Source: Isochrysis galbana (Eukaryota; Haptophyta; Isochrysidales; Isochrysidaceae). Taken from it: a DNA stretch of 64,000 nt. The position numbers and the translations under genes are program-made. The DNA lies in contig CM030934.1 of NCBI GenBank assembly GCA_018136815.1, positions 7,540,183 through 7,604,182 of the forward strand. The letters run 5' to 3'. Below, one piece after another: positions 30,935 through 41,809 of this stretch (its first letter is position 1; the number at the start of each line of letters is the position of its first letter). The notes under the pieces were generated by a model, which was not told the DNA's origin, did not search any database, and saw only the letters and a list, made by a program, of their open reading frames with translations.

Positions 30935-33240
30935 ATGGTGGTGGCGCTGTCGGGCGGCCGCCTCGCTGCGACCGCGGCGCTCCTCGCGTGCTCAGCGTCG
31001 TTCCGTCGTTGCGCGCCGGCACGCTGCTTGAGCACAACCGACATCCTGCTTCGTGACGTCTCAGCCGCCGCCGAGGCCGCTCTGAAGGTCACAAACTCGC
31101 AGGGTAAGGAGCGTGACGGCTCTTGGTGTGTCGATGCCTTCAAGGCTGACCTTCTCTCCTCTCTCGCGGGGCTGCGCGGTCGGAAGCTCGCGTGGTGGCT
31201 GGACGCACCGAAGCCTTTGCGTGCGCTCGTTGCAAGGGGAGAGCGATATGAGCTCTCCCTCCTTGCGCTGCCCGGAGGGAGCACGCTCGAGGGAGCCGCG
31301 TACCCGAACGGCGCCATCATTCTCGCGCAGCCGCTGCTCGGCGAAGTCCTGTGCCGGCGCGTGCGGCTGCATCAGGGGAGGAAGCCGGTCGAGATGATGA
31401 GACGCAAGCTGCGCAATGTCGGCGACGAAGACACACCGCCTCTCTCGCTCTTTGGCGGCTGCTGCCATGAGTGGAGCGCCTCGCCCGGCATCGCGTCTGC
31501 CTTCTTGCAGGTTGTCCTCTTCCCACCCGACTCGCGCTTCCCCGAGGGCGGCTGCGGCGTAGGCTGGCGAAGCCCTCCTGCCGAGGGCTGCGAATTCGAC
31601 CTGGATTTTGTCGACGGGGCCGTCATCGACGGCGTCAGCGTGACCGACCTGATGACAATTGAGCGGCGCGCCTCAAAGCGTGTGCGTGCCGCTGAGGACG
31701 AGCCCATCGCTGCCGGCTCTGGCGACGTCCCCGCGCTGATGGCGCGGCTGCGGCAGGCGGTGGGCGGACTGGACAATTCGTTAAGCGTCATCGTTCGCCG
31801 GGCGCTCGCCAGCCGCCTCTACCCGCGCGGACTTGCCACCGACCTGGGGCTGCCGCCCGTGCGCGGCTTGCTGCTGTATGGTCCGCCTGGCTGCGGCAAG
31901 ACCCTTGTCGCTCGCGAGATCGCGTCGGCGCTAGGGGCACGCGAACCCAAGATTGTAAGCGGGCCCGAGATGATGAGCAAGTACGTTGGCGACTCCGAGG
32001 CCTTCATCCGCGCGCTCTTCGGGGACGCCGAGCTCGAGCAGGCCGAGCGCGGGGAGGAGTCGGCGCTACACGTGATTGTGCTTGACGAGCTTGATGCATA
32101 CGCGAGGGACCGCGGCTCATTGCGGGGTGACACGTCAGGCATCCGCGACTCTGTCGTCAACCAGGTGCGGCAGGGCAGGCGCGTCCAGCACCCGCCCACC
32201 CCCTGTGTACCATCGCGCGCAGCCTGGCGTCACAGCAGCTCGTTGACCCCAGACACCACCGCGCCAATTTGTCGACGCAGCTCCTTGCCAAGATGGACGG
32301 TGTCGAGCCCCTCAACAACGTGCTCGTTATCGGCATGACCAATCGTCCGGAGCTGATTGACCCCGCGCTGCTTCGACCTGGGCGGATGGAAGTCCACGTA
32401 CGCATCGGCGCACCGGACCTCGATGGGAGGCAGCAGATCCTGCGCATCCACACTGCGAGGCTGAGAGAGAGGGGGTGCGTGTACTCTCCTGCTAGCTCCA
32501 AGCGTTAGGCCAACACAACGTGTTTGGCCTTGCCGTTGATAGCCGTGAGATGAAGTTCAGAGCCCTTCCCAGCTTGTCCAAGGCGGACGATTGCGCACTG
32601 TTCAGCCATTTCGCAATGGGGCCCACATGCGCGCTGGTGGTGTGGCTGCGTTGGGCCCAAATTTCCCGTTTCATGGCTTCCGACTCGTAGCCCTCTAGCC
32701 GCATGGCCACATGGCGGGCGGAATTCACGCTGATCACTTCTCGCAACGCCCTATCAGTTGTCTCGCCCCCGACGCTTCCGAAGCTCTCAACTCGGGTGCT
32801 CTTGCCGCCGCCACCGAGGGCTTCTCAGGCGCTGAGCTTGCCGGCCTCGTGCGCGCCGCCTCATCCTTCGCGCTCGAGCGCTATGCGAGTAATAAAGGGC
32901 TTACTGGCTTAATGGCTCCGTCGGAAGAGAAGATGCGCCGACGATCCACGGCCAAAGCAGACAACACCGAAGAAGCCAAGATGCATGCCGCGATGCTCGA
33001 GGTCAACCTTCAAGACGTAAGCGTGAATATCCCGCTCTTAATCGCCCTCCATGCACCTCGGCCATGCACACTTGCGGCAACGAGTACGCCTTTCTCATGA
33101 ACTCTCATCTGTGCCGTGCCCTGCAGTTTGTGATTGCGATGCGTGAAGCACAGGGTGAAGCAAATGGCCGACGACTGGCCCGCTTATCATCATGGTGGAG
33201 GCAGCGCAAACTCCGCAAGCTGGCGACCGCATCTCGATGA
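30935..33240 (+). CDS. NSF-like AAA+ ATPase, D1 domain, four exons (about 598 aa)
   Basis: Exons 30935-32164, 32281-32474, 32758-33016 and 33127-33240, with GT-AG introns whose phases agree. The D1 ATPase of the vesicle-fusion factor NSF is clear: [20 protein letters not shown], Walker [40 protein letters not shown], Walker [22 protein letters not shown] joined across intron 1 to [20 protein letters not shown], arginine-finger [10 protein letters not shown], and [22 protein letters not shown] disassembles SNARE complexes. Two oddities: the N-terminus ([20 protein letters not shown] and an Arg-rich stretch) looks like an organelle presequence rather than an NSF N-domain, and no second ATPase domain follows. 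Exon 4 ends at a TGA; one base change would extend it by about 30 codons ([19 protein letters not shown]). Confidence 0.85.
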
Positions 33241-33720
33241 GGGCGGCTCTCAAGGGCTTGGTGTCTGAGACCTACATTCATCCTCCATCATGAAGATTGA
33301 GGGCAAGTCTCGCGCTCCAGGAAAGCGGCGTCGCGTCTGCTTTGCAGAGTGCGGCACCATGAGCCCTGCATTTGTGCGGCCGAATTGGTGGGTGCGTGGA
33401 CGTGGACGAATTGCCTGCTTGCGCCACGCCAAGTTTCGTCATTGCCCAAACTCGGTCGTGTACTGTCACGTCGACGACAAATATATTCTAAATGTCCTCA
33501 GCCAGCACTCACCTTTGAGCGGGTGCGTGGGTTGTCTCCGACCCTACTCTGTTATTCGCGATGCGATTGAGCCTAGCAACACTTCTGCATGTTTGTGCAT
33601 GCTGTGCGGAGCTTAGAGCGCGCTGCCTCAACCTCAGCCACCATCACAATCGCAAGGGCTCAACTAAGTTTAAAATCATCTGAAGATTCAAATTCTACGT
33701 TACCTCCCTACTGTCACCGC
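33241..33720. other. 3' flank of the NSF-like gene
   Basis: About 480 bp with no recognisable gene. It holds short open frames without similarity. The DNA CCTTA at 33721-33725 is the left target duplication of the adjoining LTR element. Confidence 0.4.
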
Positions 33721-33725
33721 CCTTA

Positions 33726-34077
33726 TGTCGGATCCAGAGTATTTCCACAATACTCTAGACGGATCCGATGGCTTGTGTGTCTTTTAACTTTAGGATGGGC
33801 ATTGTTTCTTGAGGGGTGATCGCCGTTTACTTCGAGACTCTTCGTTGTGGCTTCGTTTCGGTTGGCTGCATTCTTCTCCGGACTCGTTTCTTTGATTGTG
33901 GCGACTGTTTACGTGAGTTTTCGGAGTGTCCCTTTGTTGACTGGGCGGTTTTTGTGAGTGATGTGTGATCGTGGCTTGTGTCGCCATGTAGCGCGCGCGC
34001 TCCCTCTCTCTTTCTCAAGACTGTGCTCTATGCCCCTTGAGACTTGCCCCACGAACAAGCATTCGCTTGTTTCGACA
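33726..34077 (+). repeat. LTR 1 of the TRIM-like element
   Basis: 352 bp, TGTCGGATCC...TTTCGACA. The first 50 bases can fold into a long hairpin: TCGGATCC and AGAGTATT pair with AATACTCT and GGATCCGA around the loop TCCAC. Confidence 0.9.
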
Positions 34078-35334
34078 GTTTGAAGACATCCCCCACTCAC
34101 TTGCACGCCCTCGCCTCGCCTCGCCGCCCATTGCGCCGCGCACAAGCCCATTCATGTGCATTGCGCGCATGCCCGGCTGCACACCACTCGCTGCCCGACA
34201 CCACCGGCCTGATGGGGTGAGCTTGGCTCGTCTCTTTGGCGCCGAGCGCGGTCAACCTGCCTTCCCTCGCCATTCCCCCACCCCTCGCCACGCCTCCGCC
34301 TCTCCAAGCCTCCGCTTTCCACCCTACTCACCATTCTTTCCATCTTCATCTTCTCGCCTGCCCGTTGCCTTTCCCACATCTTCCTCCCTTCTTTCTCGGT
34401 GCTTGTTGGCTGAGCTCTTGCTAGCCTCAAGTTTTTTGGCTTTCTTTCTCTTGACTTCTTCCTCCTTCCTCCTTGTCGTCCTCATTCTCATCAATCGGTT
34501 CGACGAAGATGGTTGTAGACAAGATGGCTTGATGTGTTGTTTGGTTCTGTGTTCCCGATCCCGACGTGCAGCTGCTTGCGTGTCCGTTCGTTCGCGTTGA
34601 GTGGGCTGTTGGGTCTCCCTTGCTTTCTGCCTTGTCCTTGAGCTTTCTCTCGAGCTTTCTCTCGATCTTGCTCTCGATCGCGCGTTCATTTTCAGCGGCC
34701 TTCAGCCTCGGTCCCTCGGTCGATCCTCCTCCCTCGATTGCGTCATGTTTTGAGCCGTGTTTTGTTCTTGTTCGTTCTCGATTTGGCTACGGCCACCCTT
34801 CATTCTCAGTCCGGCTATACGCCACCCAGTTCGGCTATTTGCCTCCAGGTTCCAGGTTCTTGATTCTCGATGATTCTTGTTTCATTCGGCTCTAAATATG
34901 ATGTATTCAAGGTACTAGGTTGATCGGGGTCGACGTTTGTTGGTTTCTGTCGATGTTCTCGAGTTCCGTTTCAAGTTCAAGTTCAAAGATTTGAGAGAAG
35001 ACTCGGTTCTTGGTTGATTCTTGGGATTCCTTGACTCCCTTGTCACGTTGTTTGTTCGGATTGTGAGCTACCGTGCGTTCGGAGTGTGTTCGTGTGCCCG
35101 TAACGTTCTCATTAGGGATGTGCGCCCCGAGTGAGACTTGTCTTCAAACCAACAATGTGTTCTTCGTGTTGGTTTAACCCACTGAGTGCGCACACTCTTT
35201 GGGGTGAAAGGCAAGAGGGCCTCGTTCACTTGTGTTTGTTTGTGCATGTCAGACTTGCGTGTGCCTCATGGGGACGCCTGTGAGTGTGCTGTACAAGTTT
35301 GACTCGCGCGGACGCTCGACATTTAGTCGGGGGG

Positions 35335-35686
35335 TGTCGGATCCAGAGTATTTCCACAATACTCTAGACGGATCCGATGGCTTGTGTGTCTTTTAACTTT
35401 AGGATGGGCATTGTTTCTTGAGGGGTGATCGCCGTTTACTTCGAGACTCTTCGTTGTGGCTTCGTTTCGGTTGGCTGCATTCTTCTCCGGACTCGTTTCT
35501 TTGATTGTGGCGACTGTTTACGTGAGTTTTCGGAGTGTCCCTTTGTTGACTGGGCGGTTTTTGTGAGTGATGTGTGATCGTGGCTTGTGTCGCCATGTAG
35601 CGCGCGCGCTCCCTCTCTCTTTCTCAAGACTGTGCTCTATGCCCCTTGAGACTTGCCCCACGAACAAGCATTCGCTTGTTTCGACA
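35335..35686 (+). repeat. LTR 2 (shared middle LTR) of the TRIM-like element
   Basis: 352 bp, same sequence as LTR 1, preceded by the polypurine tract TTTAGTCGGGGGG. It serves as right LTR of unit 1 and left LTR of unit 2. Confidence 0.9.
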
Positions 35687-35835
35687 GCACACTCTTTGTT
35701 TGGGGTGAAAGGCAAGAGGGCCTCGTTCACTTGTGTTTGTTTGTGCATGTCAGACTTGCGTGTGCCTCATGGGGACGCCTGTGAGTGTGCTGTACAAGTT
35801 TGACTCGCGCGGACGCTCGACATTTAGTCGGGGGG

Positions 35836-36186
35836 TGTCGGATCCAGAGTATTTCCACAATACTCTAGACGGATCCGATGGCTTGTGTGTCTTTTAACTT
35901 TAGGATGGGCATTGTTTCTTGAGGGGTGATCGCCGTTACTTCGAGACTCTTCGTTGTGGCTTCGTTTCGGTTGGCTGCATTCTTCTCCGGACTCGTTTCT
36001 TTGATTGTGGCGACTGTTTACGTGAGTTTTCGGAGTGTCCCTTTGTTGACTGGGCGGTTTTTGTGAGTGATGTGTGATCGTGGCTTGTGTCGCCATGTAG
36101 CGCGCGCGCTCCCTCTCTCTTTCTCAAGACTGTGCTCTATGCCCCTTGAGACTTGCCCCACGAACAAGCATTCGCTTGTTTCGACA
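35836..36186 (+). repeat. LTR 3 of the TRIM-like element
   Basis: 351 bp, one base shorter than the others (GCCGTTAC against GCCGTTTAC near 35935). It is followed by the CCTTA target duplication. Confidence 0.9.
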
Positions 36187-36237
36187 CCTTATTTCCCTTC
36201 GTCATTCCTCCAACTAAGTGGTACGTGGTAGTACTTA

Positions 36238-37249
36238 CTACCTCCGTTCCATTACTGAACCGCATCGCCAAAATAGGGACAGTAAAGTTGACATAAAAAA
36301 ATTCGTGTTGAGAGGGGAATAGCGGGTACACTGGGGCGAAAGACCACCAAAAAATCTGGCACCCAAACCCACCAAAGGCGTCCGAATATTACGTTTTCAG
36401 TATTGATCAAACACGATTTTGGCGCCCCCTAGCTAGACGACCGATCGCCTTGCCACGAAAGCTCTCGCCGCTCCGCCACTCTCGCGAGAGCCGGGCCCGA
36501 GCCCCCGCAGCATGGGAGGCGCACTGGTGGCGACTTTGTGAGGCGCTGCCGTCCCGCGTCCTGCCTCTCCCGAGCAGCCTCCTGAGCTGCCCAGCACGCC
36601 CGAGGAGGATGAGGCCCCACCGTCCAAGAAGCGGCGGTGCTCCTTGACATCGAACTGCCAGGCGGCAATTGCTGTGGCATACGAGCATACGAGCGCGAGC
36701 GGCTGCCAAAGCCGAAGCATGGGAAGGAGTGGCAGCGAGCGCACGCGGCATTGTGTGAGAAGTATGATGTTGGCCCGCGCTATCCGGCTGAGGTCAGCCG
36801 AACATCAGCTGGCTGAGGCGCTGAGGCAGGAGGCAGGACGTCTGCCGGCATCCGGCATCCCGCAAGTGTGCTAGTGGCCTTGCCGCTGTGCAAGTGTGAG
36901 TAAGCATTCAGCATGAATGCCCCCCCTGAGGAATTCAGTGCTCTCTTCAATATTAAAGCTTTGTGTTGGCGCGCATCGTTGAGGTGGAGGGATCGAATGA
37001 GTATGATTTGTGATTTGCCGCACCGCCGTGATGTGTGATGTGCTTAAGGACACTGATTAGAATTCCATTCATTGCAACTTCGTCCCTAGCTAGGTGCGAA
37101 TCACACTATTGAGATGAAACAAAATGTTCATGTTAAGCCCCAATGTACCCTCTCCCCTCTGATATCTTTGGCGGGGCCTCAATATTAGTGTCTAGCTAAC
37201 CGTTATTGTTTTAAGCCTCCTTGACGTCTCAGTAATGGAACGGAGGTAG
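36238..37249. mobile_element. Stowaway-like (Tc1/mariner) MITE of 1012 bp
   Basis: Perfect 21-bp inverted ends starting CTACCTCCGTTCCATTACTG, flanked by TA on both sides (36236-36237 and 37250-37251). Such CTACCTCCGTTCC ends are characteristic of Stowaway/mariner elements. No transposase. The interior 36530-36830 is GC-rich and coding-like on the plus strand (PELPSTPEEDEAPPSKKRRC, then RLPKPKHGKEWQRAHAALCE), which may be a captured host gene fragment. A second right end of the family lies at 44302-44322. Confidence 0.85.
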
Positions 37250-37251
37250 TA

Positions 37252-37969
37252 GTTCAAATGGGGGAGTGGGGGAGGCGCCCCGTGCGCCACCCCCCTCAGG
37301 CGCTCCAACTCCACTCCGGGGGCCGGGGGGCCTGTCGGTGACTTGAATCTTGAATGTCTTGAACCTACTTTTATAAGTGGGGGTCAATGGTCAATGGGGG
37401 CCTCGTGCCCCCCTCACTCCATCGCGGACACGCGGACACCCGCCGGGGTGGGCCCGTACAACATCGTGCGCTAGCTATAGGAGCTGTGTGCGCAAGGCGC
37501 AAGGCGCGCGCTACAATTTTAATGTTGTTACGATACATTTTCCATGTTCATTTTAATGTCATTTTCATTTTTACGACACCCAATACAATTTGCTGATTCA
37601 CCCATGTTCACTTGTCACTTGTTCACTGTTGGCGGCTTTTGGGTGAGTGGGCCGTGTGCAGTGTGGTTGATGGTTGATGGTTGAGTCACGTGGGATCATC
37701 TTTTCATTTTCCTCGACCCGGTTCATGTTCGAAGATTATTTGTTTGGGGTACTTGTATCTTGTATCACAAGCACAAGCACAAGGTCACGACGCTATGGCC
37801 CACCGACCCACCGATCTATCGACTACCGAACGACCGACGACGACCTAACTTTAATTTTTTACCTCTCTCTCCCTCCTTCCCTCCTTTCCTCCCTCCCTCT
37901 CTCTTTCTCTCTGAGAGGGCACGAACCAAATATAGAAGGAGCAAAGCACCCCACCAACGGGAGACTGCG
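37252..37969. other. Intergenic DNA upstream of MDP1
   Basis: No gene. GC-rich repeat-like DNA (37260-37520) followed by A/T-rich DNA; a CT-rich tract at 37865-37915 immediately precedes the start codon and may be promoter or 5' UTR. Confidence 0.4.
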
Positions 37970-38800
37970 ATGGTGGTCGGCTCAGTCTCTCTCGCGCCTC
38001 CTCTTCCGTCGCTCATCGTGTTCGACCTCGACTTCACGCTGTGGCAGCGGCCACGGTTTCGGAAAGGCCCGCCGTTTGAGCCGATCGACGGCGGAGCGGC
38101 TGGCGTGCGCGACGCTGGCGGTGCAACCCTGTATTTGTACCCTGCAGCGAAGCGAGCTCTCGTCTGCTTGGCCGATGCTGGCGTGCCTGTCGCTGTGGCC
38201 AGTCGCACGCACCGCGAGGGGTGGGCACGGCAGTGGCTGGAAATGCTCACCGTTGATGACGCGGGACGCACGGTACAAGACGTCATCGATCCCTTGCCTG
38301 TCCTTGTGCAGGATGGCCCAAAGAGCGGCCATCTTCAGAGGATATCGGAGATGTCAGGCGTGCCCTTGTCCAAGATGCTATTCTTCGACGATGACCTGGC
38401 AGGTAAGCGAACGCTCATCCGGAGGAGTGGTCCCCATAGTTAGCACTCGTGAATACTCACTTACCTCACAGCACAAGTACCCAATGCCCGGCTCATCACT
38501 GTTGATCATGCTGGGAGGTTTCGGTTTCGCACTTGCTCCAACTCTGCACTGGTTCCAGATGTTGCTCGAGCGGAACAGATGGGTGTGACCAGTGTGCATG
38601 TGCCTGCAGCTGACCGGCGGCTTGGGTCCTGTGGCCTCACCGACGAACTTTTCGAAGAGGGCCTTCAAAGGCACACAGAGTACATCACATTGGGCTATCG
38701 GATTGGTCACGATGCATGGACCCGCGCAAGGGATGCCCGCACTGCTGCTCGAGCAAAACGCGACCAGTTGAGGTTGCGCTATGGTGGTTGGAAAAGGTGA
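37970..38800 (+). CDS. MDP1: Magnesium-dependent phosphatase 1 (HAD superfamily), two exons, 224 aa
   Basis: Exon 1 37970-38402, intron 38403-38558 (GTAAGC...CCAG), exon 2 38559-38800; joining restores GDLAD-type reading DDDLADVARAEQMGVTSVHV. HAD motifs: nucleophile loop LIVFDLDFTLW (DxDxT), motif II VAVASRTHREGW, lysine in GPKSGHL, acidic motif FFDDDLA. This is the Acid_PPase/MDP-1 family, small soluble phosphatases acting on phosphotyrosine or on glycated/fructosamine-type substrates in animals. All catalytic residues are present. The C-terminal 45 residues (RARDARTAARAKRDQLRLRY) are basic and not typical. A small insert (GGAAGVRDAGGA) follows the first motif. Confidence 0.88.
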
Positions 38801-38984
38801 CATCAGACGATGATCCATTTGGATTTTCTGCCGCATGCGATAATTTTTTTTGGCCACCGCAGGTGAGAATGAATGTGGATGGAGCAACTTGCGTCCCACA
38901 TGGTGATAAGGTAGGTGCAAGCGGAAATGAGATGCGTATGCGCGCATGCTGTACGCGTTCCACCTCACCCCGTCAGGTGGCCTT

Positions 38985-39175
38985 ACTACTAATACTACTC
39001 ATACATGTTATATCCTAGCCACTAGCCAACCCCAACCCCATACCCCAACCCCACTAGCTAGCTGATTGGACACAACTCCTGAGCCCCGAATTCCCTCGCC
39101 TTGAGCCTTGATGGCTGGCGAGCTGGCGAGCCAGGTGTCTGTCCGAGCGTTATCGGTATCGAGGCATTTAAAAAC
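38985..39175 (-). repeat. 3' end of a palindrome-leader retroposon copy
   Basis: Shares with 19385-19490 the order ATGTTATATCCTAGCC, CCCCACTAGCTA, ATTGGACA and a GCCAGGTGTC...CCGAG segment. On the minus strand the copy ends GGCTAGGATATAACATG followed by a short A/T repeat, as the full copy does. The 5' part is not evident. Confidence 0.55.
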
Positions 39176-39479
39176 TGTCGCTGCAGCTGCAGATTCAGAT
39201 TCGGGGCTAGATCGCCTAGTACTAGCTCGTACTGGTACTGACACGGCCCCACCTGCCATTGCTAAGGGACCGCCCTTCCGTCGCCGACTCCCTCTACTTT
39301 CCCATTCTCCCCTCCTCCCCTTCATTCCATTGGTCTGTAGGTCTTAGTGTCCGGGCGGTGCGGCCCACCGCAACCCACCAATGTTCCACTACAATAGAAT
39401 TACTCTACTCCGCGGGCCCGCTGCTCAGGGTAAGGCGTAAAGCTGGGCCTGCGGAACGATTCTGCATCTCTCTGTCGGC

Positions 39480-39730
39480 CGGCGGGGGGGGGGGAGGGAG
39501 GAGGGGAGGAGGAGGGGGAGGGGGGCGGGGGAGAGGGATAGATACTACTAGATAGATGGATAGATACAAAGAGAGAGAAGAGGAAGGGGGGGGGGGGGGC
39601 GGGAGGGGGGGGGGCGGGCAGGGGAGAGAGAAAGATACAAAGATACTACTAGATAGGTAGATACATAGAGAGAGAAGAGGGGGGTGAAGGGGGGGGGGGG
39701 GAGAGAGAGAGAGAGAGAGAGAGAGAGCCT
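39480..39730. repeat. G-run and GATAGATA/GA low-complexity tract before the patatin gene
   Basis: Several G runs, TAGATAGATGGATAGATAC repeats in two copies (about 39540 and 39645) and a terminal (GA)n up to the patatin start at 39742. Confidence 0.8.
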
Positions 39731-39741
39731 CTGTGCGGCTG

Positions 39742-41011
39742 ATGCTGGCCTCATGGAGCTTCTCCGGGGCGGGCCTGATGGGCGGATACTACCTGGGGGT
39801 ATGGGAGCGTCTGCTGCGCTCCGACGTCCCCTCGCGCCTCTTCTGCGCTCACCGCTCGCGCTTCCTCGGCGCTTCAGCTGGCAGCCTCATCGCGGCCGCC
39901 ATCGCGAGTGGCGCCAGGCAGCCGGACGTGGCCAGCGCGTTTGAGAGGATCGTGGGGCGCGTGCGGGAGGCGGCGCCGGTGCGAGGAGCGCTTGGATGTG
40001 ACCTTCTGTCCTTCGTACGGTGATTTGCGCGCGCGCACGAGTGGCTGCTCGCCGCTCGCGAGGAACCGAGGCTGACGGCGCTCGCTCGCCAACGCATGCA
40101 GGCCAGAGGTCGAGACGATCCTGCCAGAGGATGCGCACGAGCGGTGCTCGGGGCGAGTGACAGTCGCGCTCGTTGATCGCACACAATTCGTATGGCGCCC
40201 AGTGCGCCGCTCGAGTTTCGCCTCACGCTCGGAGCTCATCTCCGCCTTGATGACGTCCGCATATATCCCATTTGTCACGAGTAGCTCTCATCCCGAATCA
40301 AACTCGGAGTTGGCGTTGATGATGGATGGCGGCCTGCTTGACAACTGGCCGCGTGAGCCTGATCCTCTTCAAACTATCATCGTCAGGTGCGCGTGAGCAT
40401 GTGTGCAACTGCGCGAGCCTAGGGATCCGGTGCTGGGCCTCCAGGGGCGTGCCAAGCTCACATCTCCGCTGGATTGCTCTGTCCATTCAACCGTACCATC
40501 GGTCTCCCCGCCGCCATGTGACACATTGAGCAGCCTTCGATTGCCCGAACCTCAAAGCGCAGTCCGTTTGGTGGGTCTTTTGATATCAGCCCGACGTCGC
40601 AGCTCCGAAGCTCCTCGACACCGTCGCGCATTCCTGTGGCTCCAGGGATTTGGGCAGATGCCGATCTCGCTAATCTCTATCGGCTGCTTCAGGTGAACAT
40701 AGGCCGACTGCTGCATGCGCGCTGCACTCTCTGTGCTCACTGAATCAGGCTCTCACTATGAGCTCTTGGTGACGGGGTGAAAGCTCTCGATGCGGTGCCC
40801 CCTCAAGACTTGATAGTAGTCCTGCCCCCGAATCTCCACCGTGCTGGTGCAACCCTCTCAAATTACCGTGCCATGCCCCCCGTTCTAATGCGTCTCAAAG
40901 GCATGTCGACCTGCGGATGATATGCAAGCACATGATTCACTGATCAGAAGCGGTTATGTGGACTGTGACGCCTTCTTGAGGCAACGAGGATTTGTGCCGG
41001 TGACAAGATGA
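39742..41011 (+). CDS. Patatin-like phospholipase (PNPLA type), at least four exons
   Basis: Exons 39742-40019, 40102-40386 and 40563-40692 join in phase by GT-AG introns. Motifs: oxyanion loop SWSFSGAGLMGGYYLGVWE, nucleophile elbow FLGASAGSLIAA (GxSxG), RVTVALVDRTQF, SELISALMTSAYIPF, catalytic Asp in MMDGGLLDNWP, then TIIVSPFGGSFDISP across intron 2 and LANLYRLLQ. These are the Ser-Asp dyad and layout of adiponutrin/ATGL-like patatins, which hydrolyse glycerolipids. The last exon is seen as GYVDCDAFLRQRGFVP ending at TGA 41009-41011; the splice path between 40692 and about 40940 is not resolved. The (GA)n tract directly before the ATG leaves the true start open. Confidence 0.83.
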
Positions 41012-41159
41012 GTGGTGACTTTTCAAGGACATAGAACGAGCGCCATTTCTTTCTCAATATCAGTTCATGACACAGCATGTGTTACGGTTAGTGAGAGTAT
41101 CACCCTTAGGTTGCCCTAGTAGGTTTCTCTAAGAAAAGGCTCTCTCGCTTAGTTCCCAC

Positions 41160-41800
41160 CCTTTTGGCTTTTGGTATTCCGTCCCTTCGGCTCTCGCTCG
41201 CCGGCGATCCGCCCTTGCTTATGGCGTTTGTTACTCTTGTGCGGTCCCCAAGACCCCCTTCCCTTGTTCGCTCCGGCCCTCGGAGTGATTTTCCCGCCGT
41301 TTCTCCCTTTGCTTCGTCCCATAATCTCGGAGTTTCGCCCAATGGCCAACGGCCAATGGCTGAGAACTCAGTGGGTACTGGGCGTACCTGACGGATCGCC
41401 GAGCATGACCACTGGCCACTGGCTCGATGATATGCGACGAGACGGAAGGGAAATGATCGGCGGGAGGCGCGGCGGAGATGCCCCGGAGTGATGGAATGGC
41501 GGGCTCAACCTCCTCCTCAGCAGAGGAAGGCGGGAAGACGGGCTTGGGCGAGGGCGAGCGCGGGGAGGGAGCGGACATGACTGGGCGATTAGAAGTGGAT
41601 AGGCTAGCTAGGTAAGGCGGCTTGCTGACGAATTGTGATGGCCTATAGGGCCTGAGGGCAATGAGGAAGGAGGCAGACCGGCGGCAGGTGCGGCGGAGGA
41701 GACGACTTCGGAGACGCTGACGGGCTGAGGCCCGTCAGCAGAGGAAGGCGGGCAGGCGGGCTTGAGCGAGGGCGAGGACGGCGGCGAAAGCGACATCGAG
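41160..41800 (-). pseudogene. Degenerate gag-like N-termini of an LTR element, duplicated
   Basis: Two minus-strand frames start with the same kind of sequence: MSAPSPRSPSPKPVFPPSSA at 41578 and MSLSPPSSPSLKPACPPSSA at 41796. Their DNA is alignable (AGCAGAGGAAGGCGGGNAGRCGGGCTTG and following), so this is a diverged tandem duplication. They lie just inside an LTR-like block to the right. The gag identity is inferred from position only. Confidence 0.35.
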
Positions 41801-41809
41801 CGAGAGGCG

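Larger units (their letters stand above)
33726..36186 (+). mobile_element. Non-coding three-LTR retrotransposon (TRIM/LARD-like)
   Basis: Structure is LTR (33726-34077), internal region 1 (34078-35334), LTR (35335-35686), internal region 2 (35687-35835), LTR (35836-36186). A perfect 5-bp target duplication CCTTA flanks the whole unit (33721-33725 and 36187-36191). The LTRs are nearly identical. Internal region 2 is essentially the last 148 bp of region 1, ending with the same polypurine tract TTTAGTCGGGGGG. There is no gag or pol; open frames in region 1 are Ser/Leu-rich noise. No tRNA-type primer site (TGG) follows the LTR. It must use proteins of an autonomous element, plausibly the chromovirus with the same polypurine tract. 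Confidence 0.9.

Noticed and set aside
32492..32746. Minus-strand frame of 84 codons in the second intron of the NSF-like gene
   Set aside because: It fills only the intron, has no recognisable motif and no independent support.
34037..34600. 187-codon frame inside the three-LTR element
   Set aside because: It has no in-frame ATG at its true start, is Ser/Leu-rich noise, and crosses the LTR boundary. The element is better described as non-coding.
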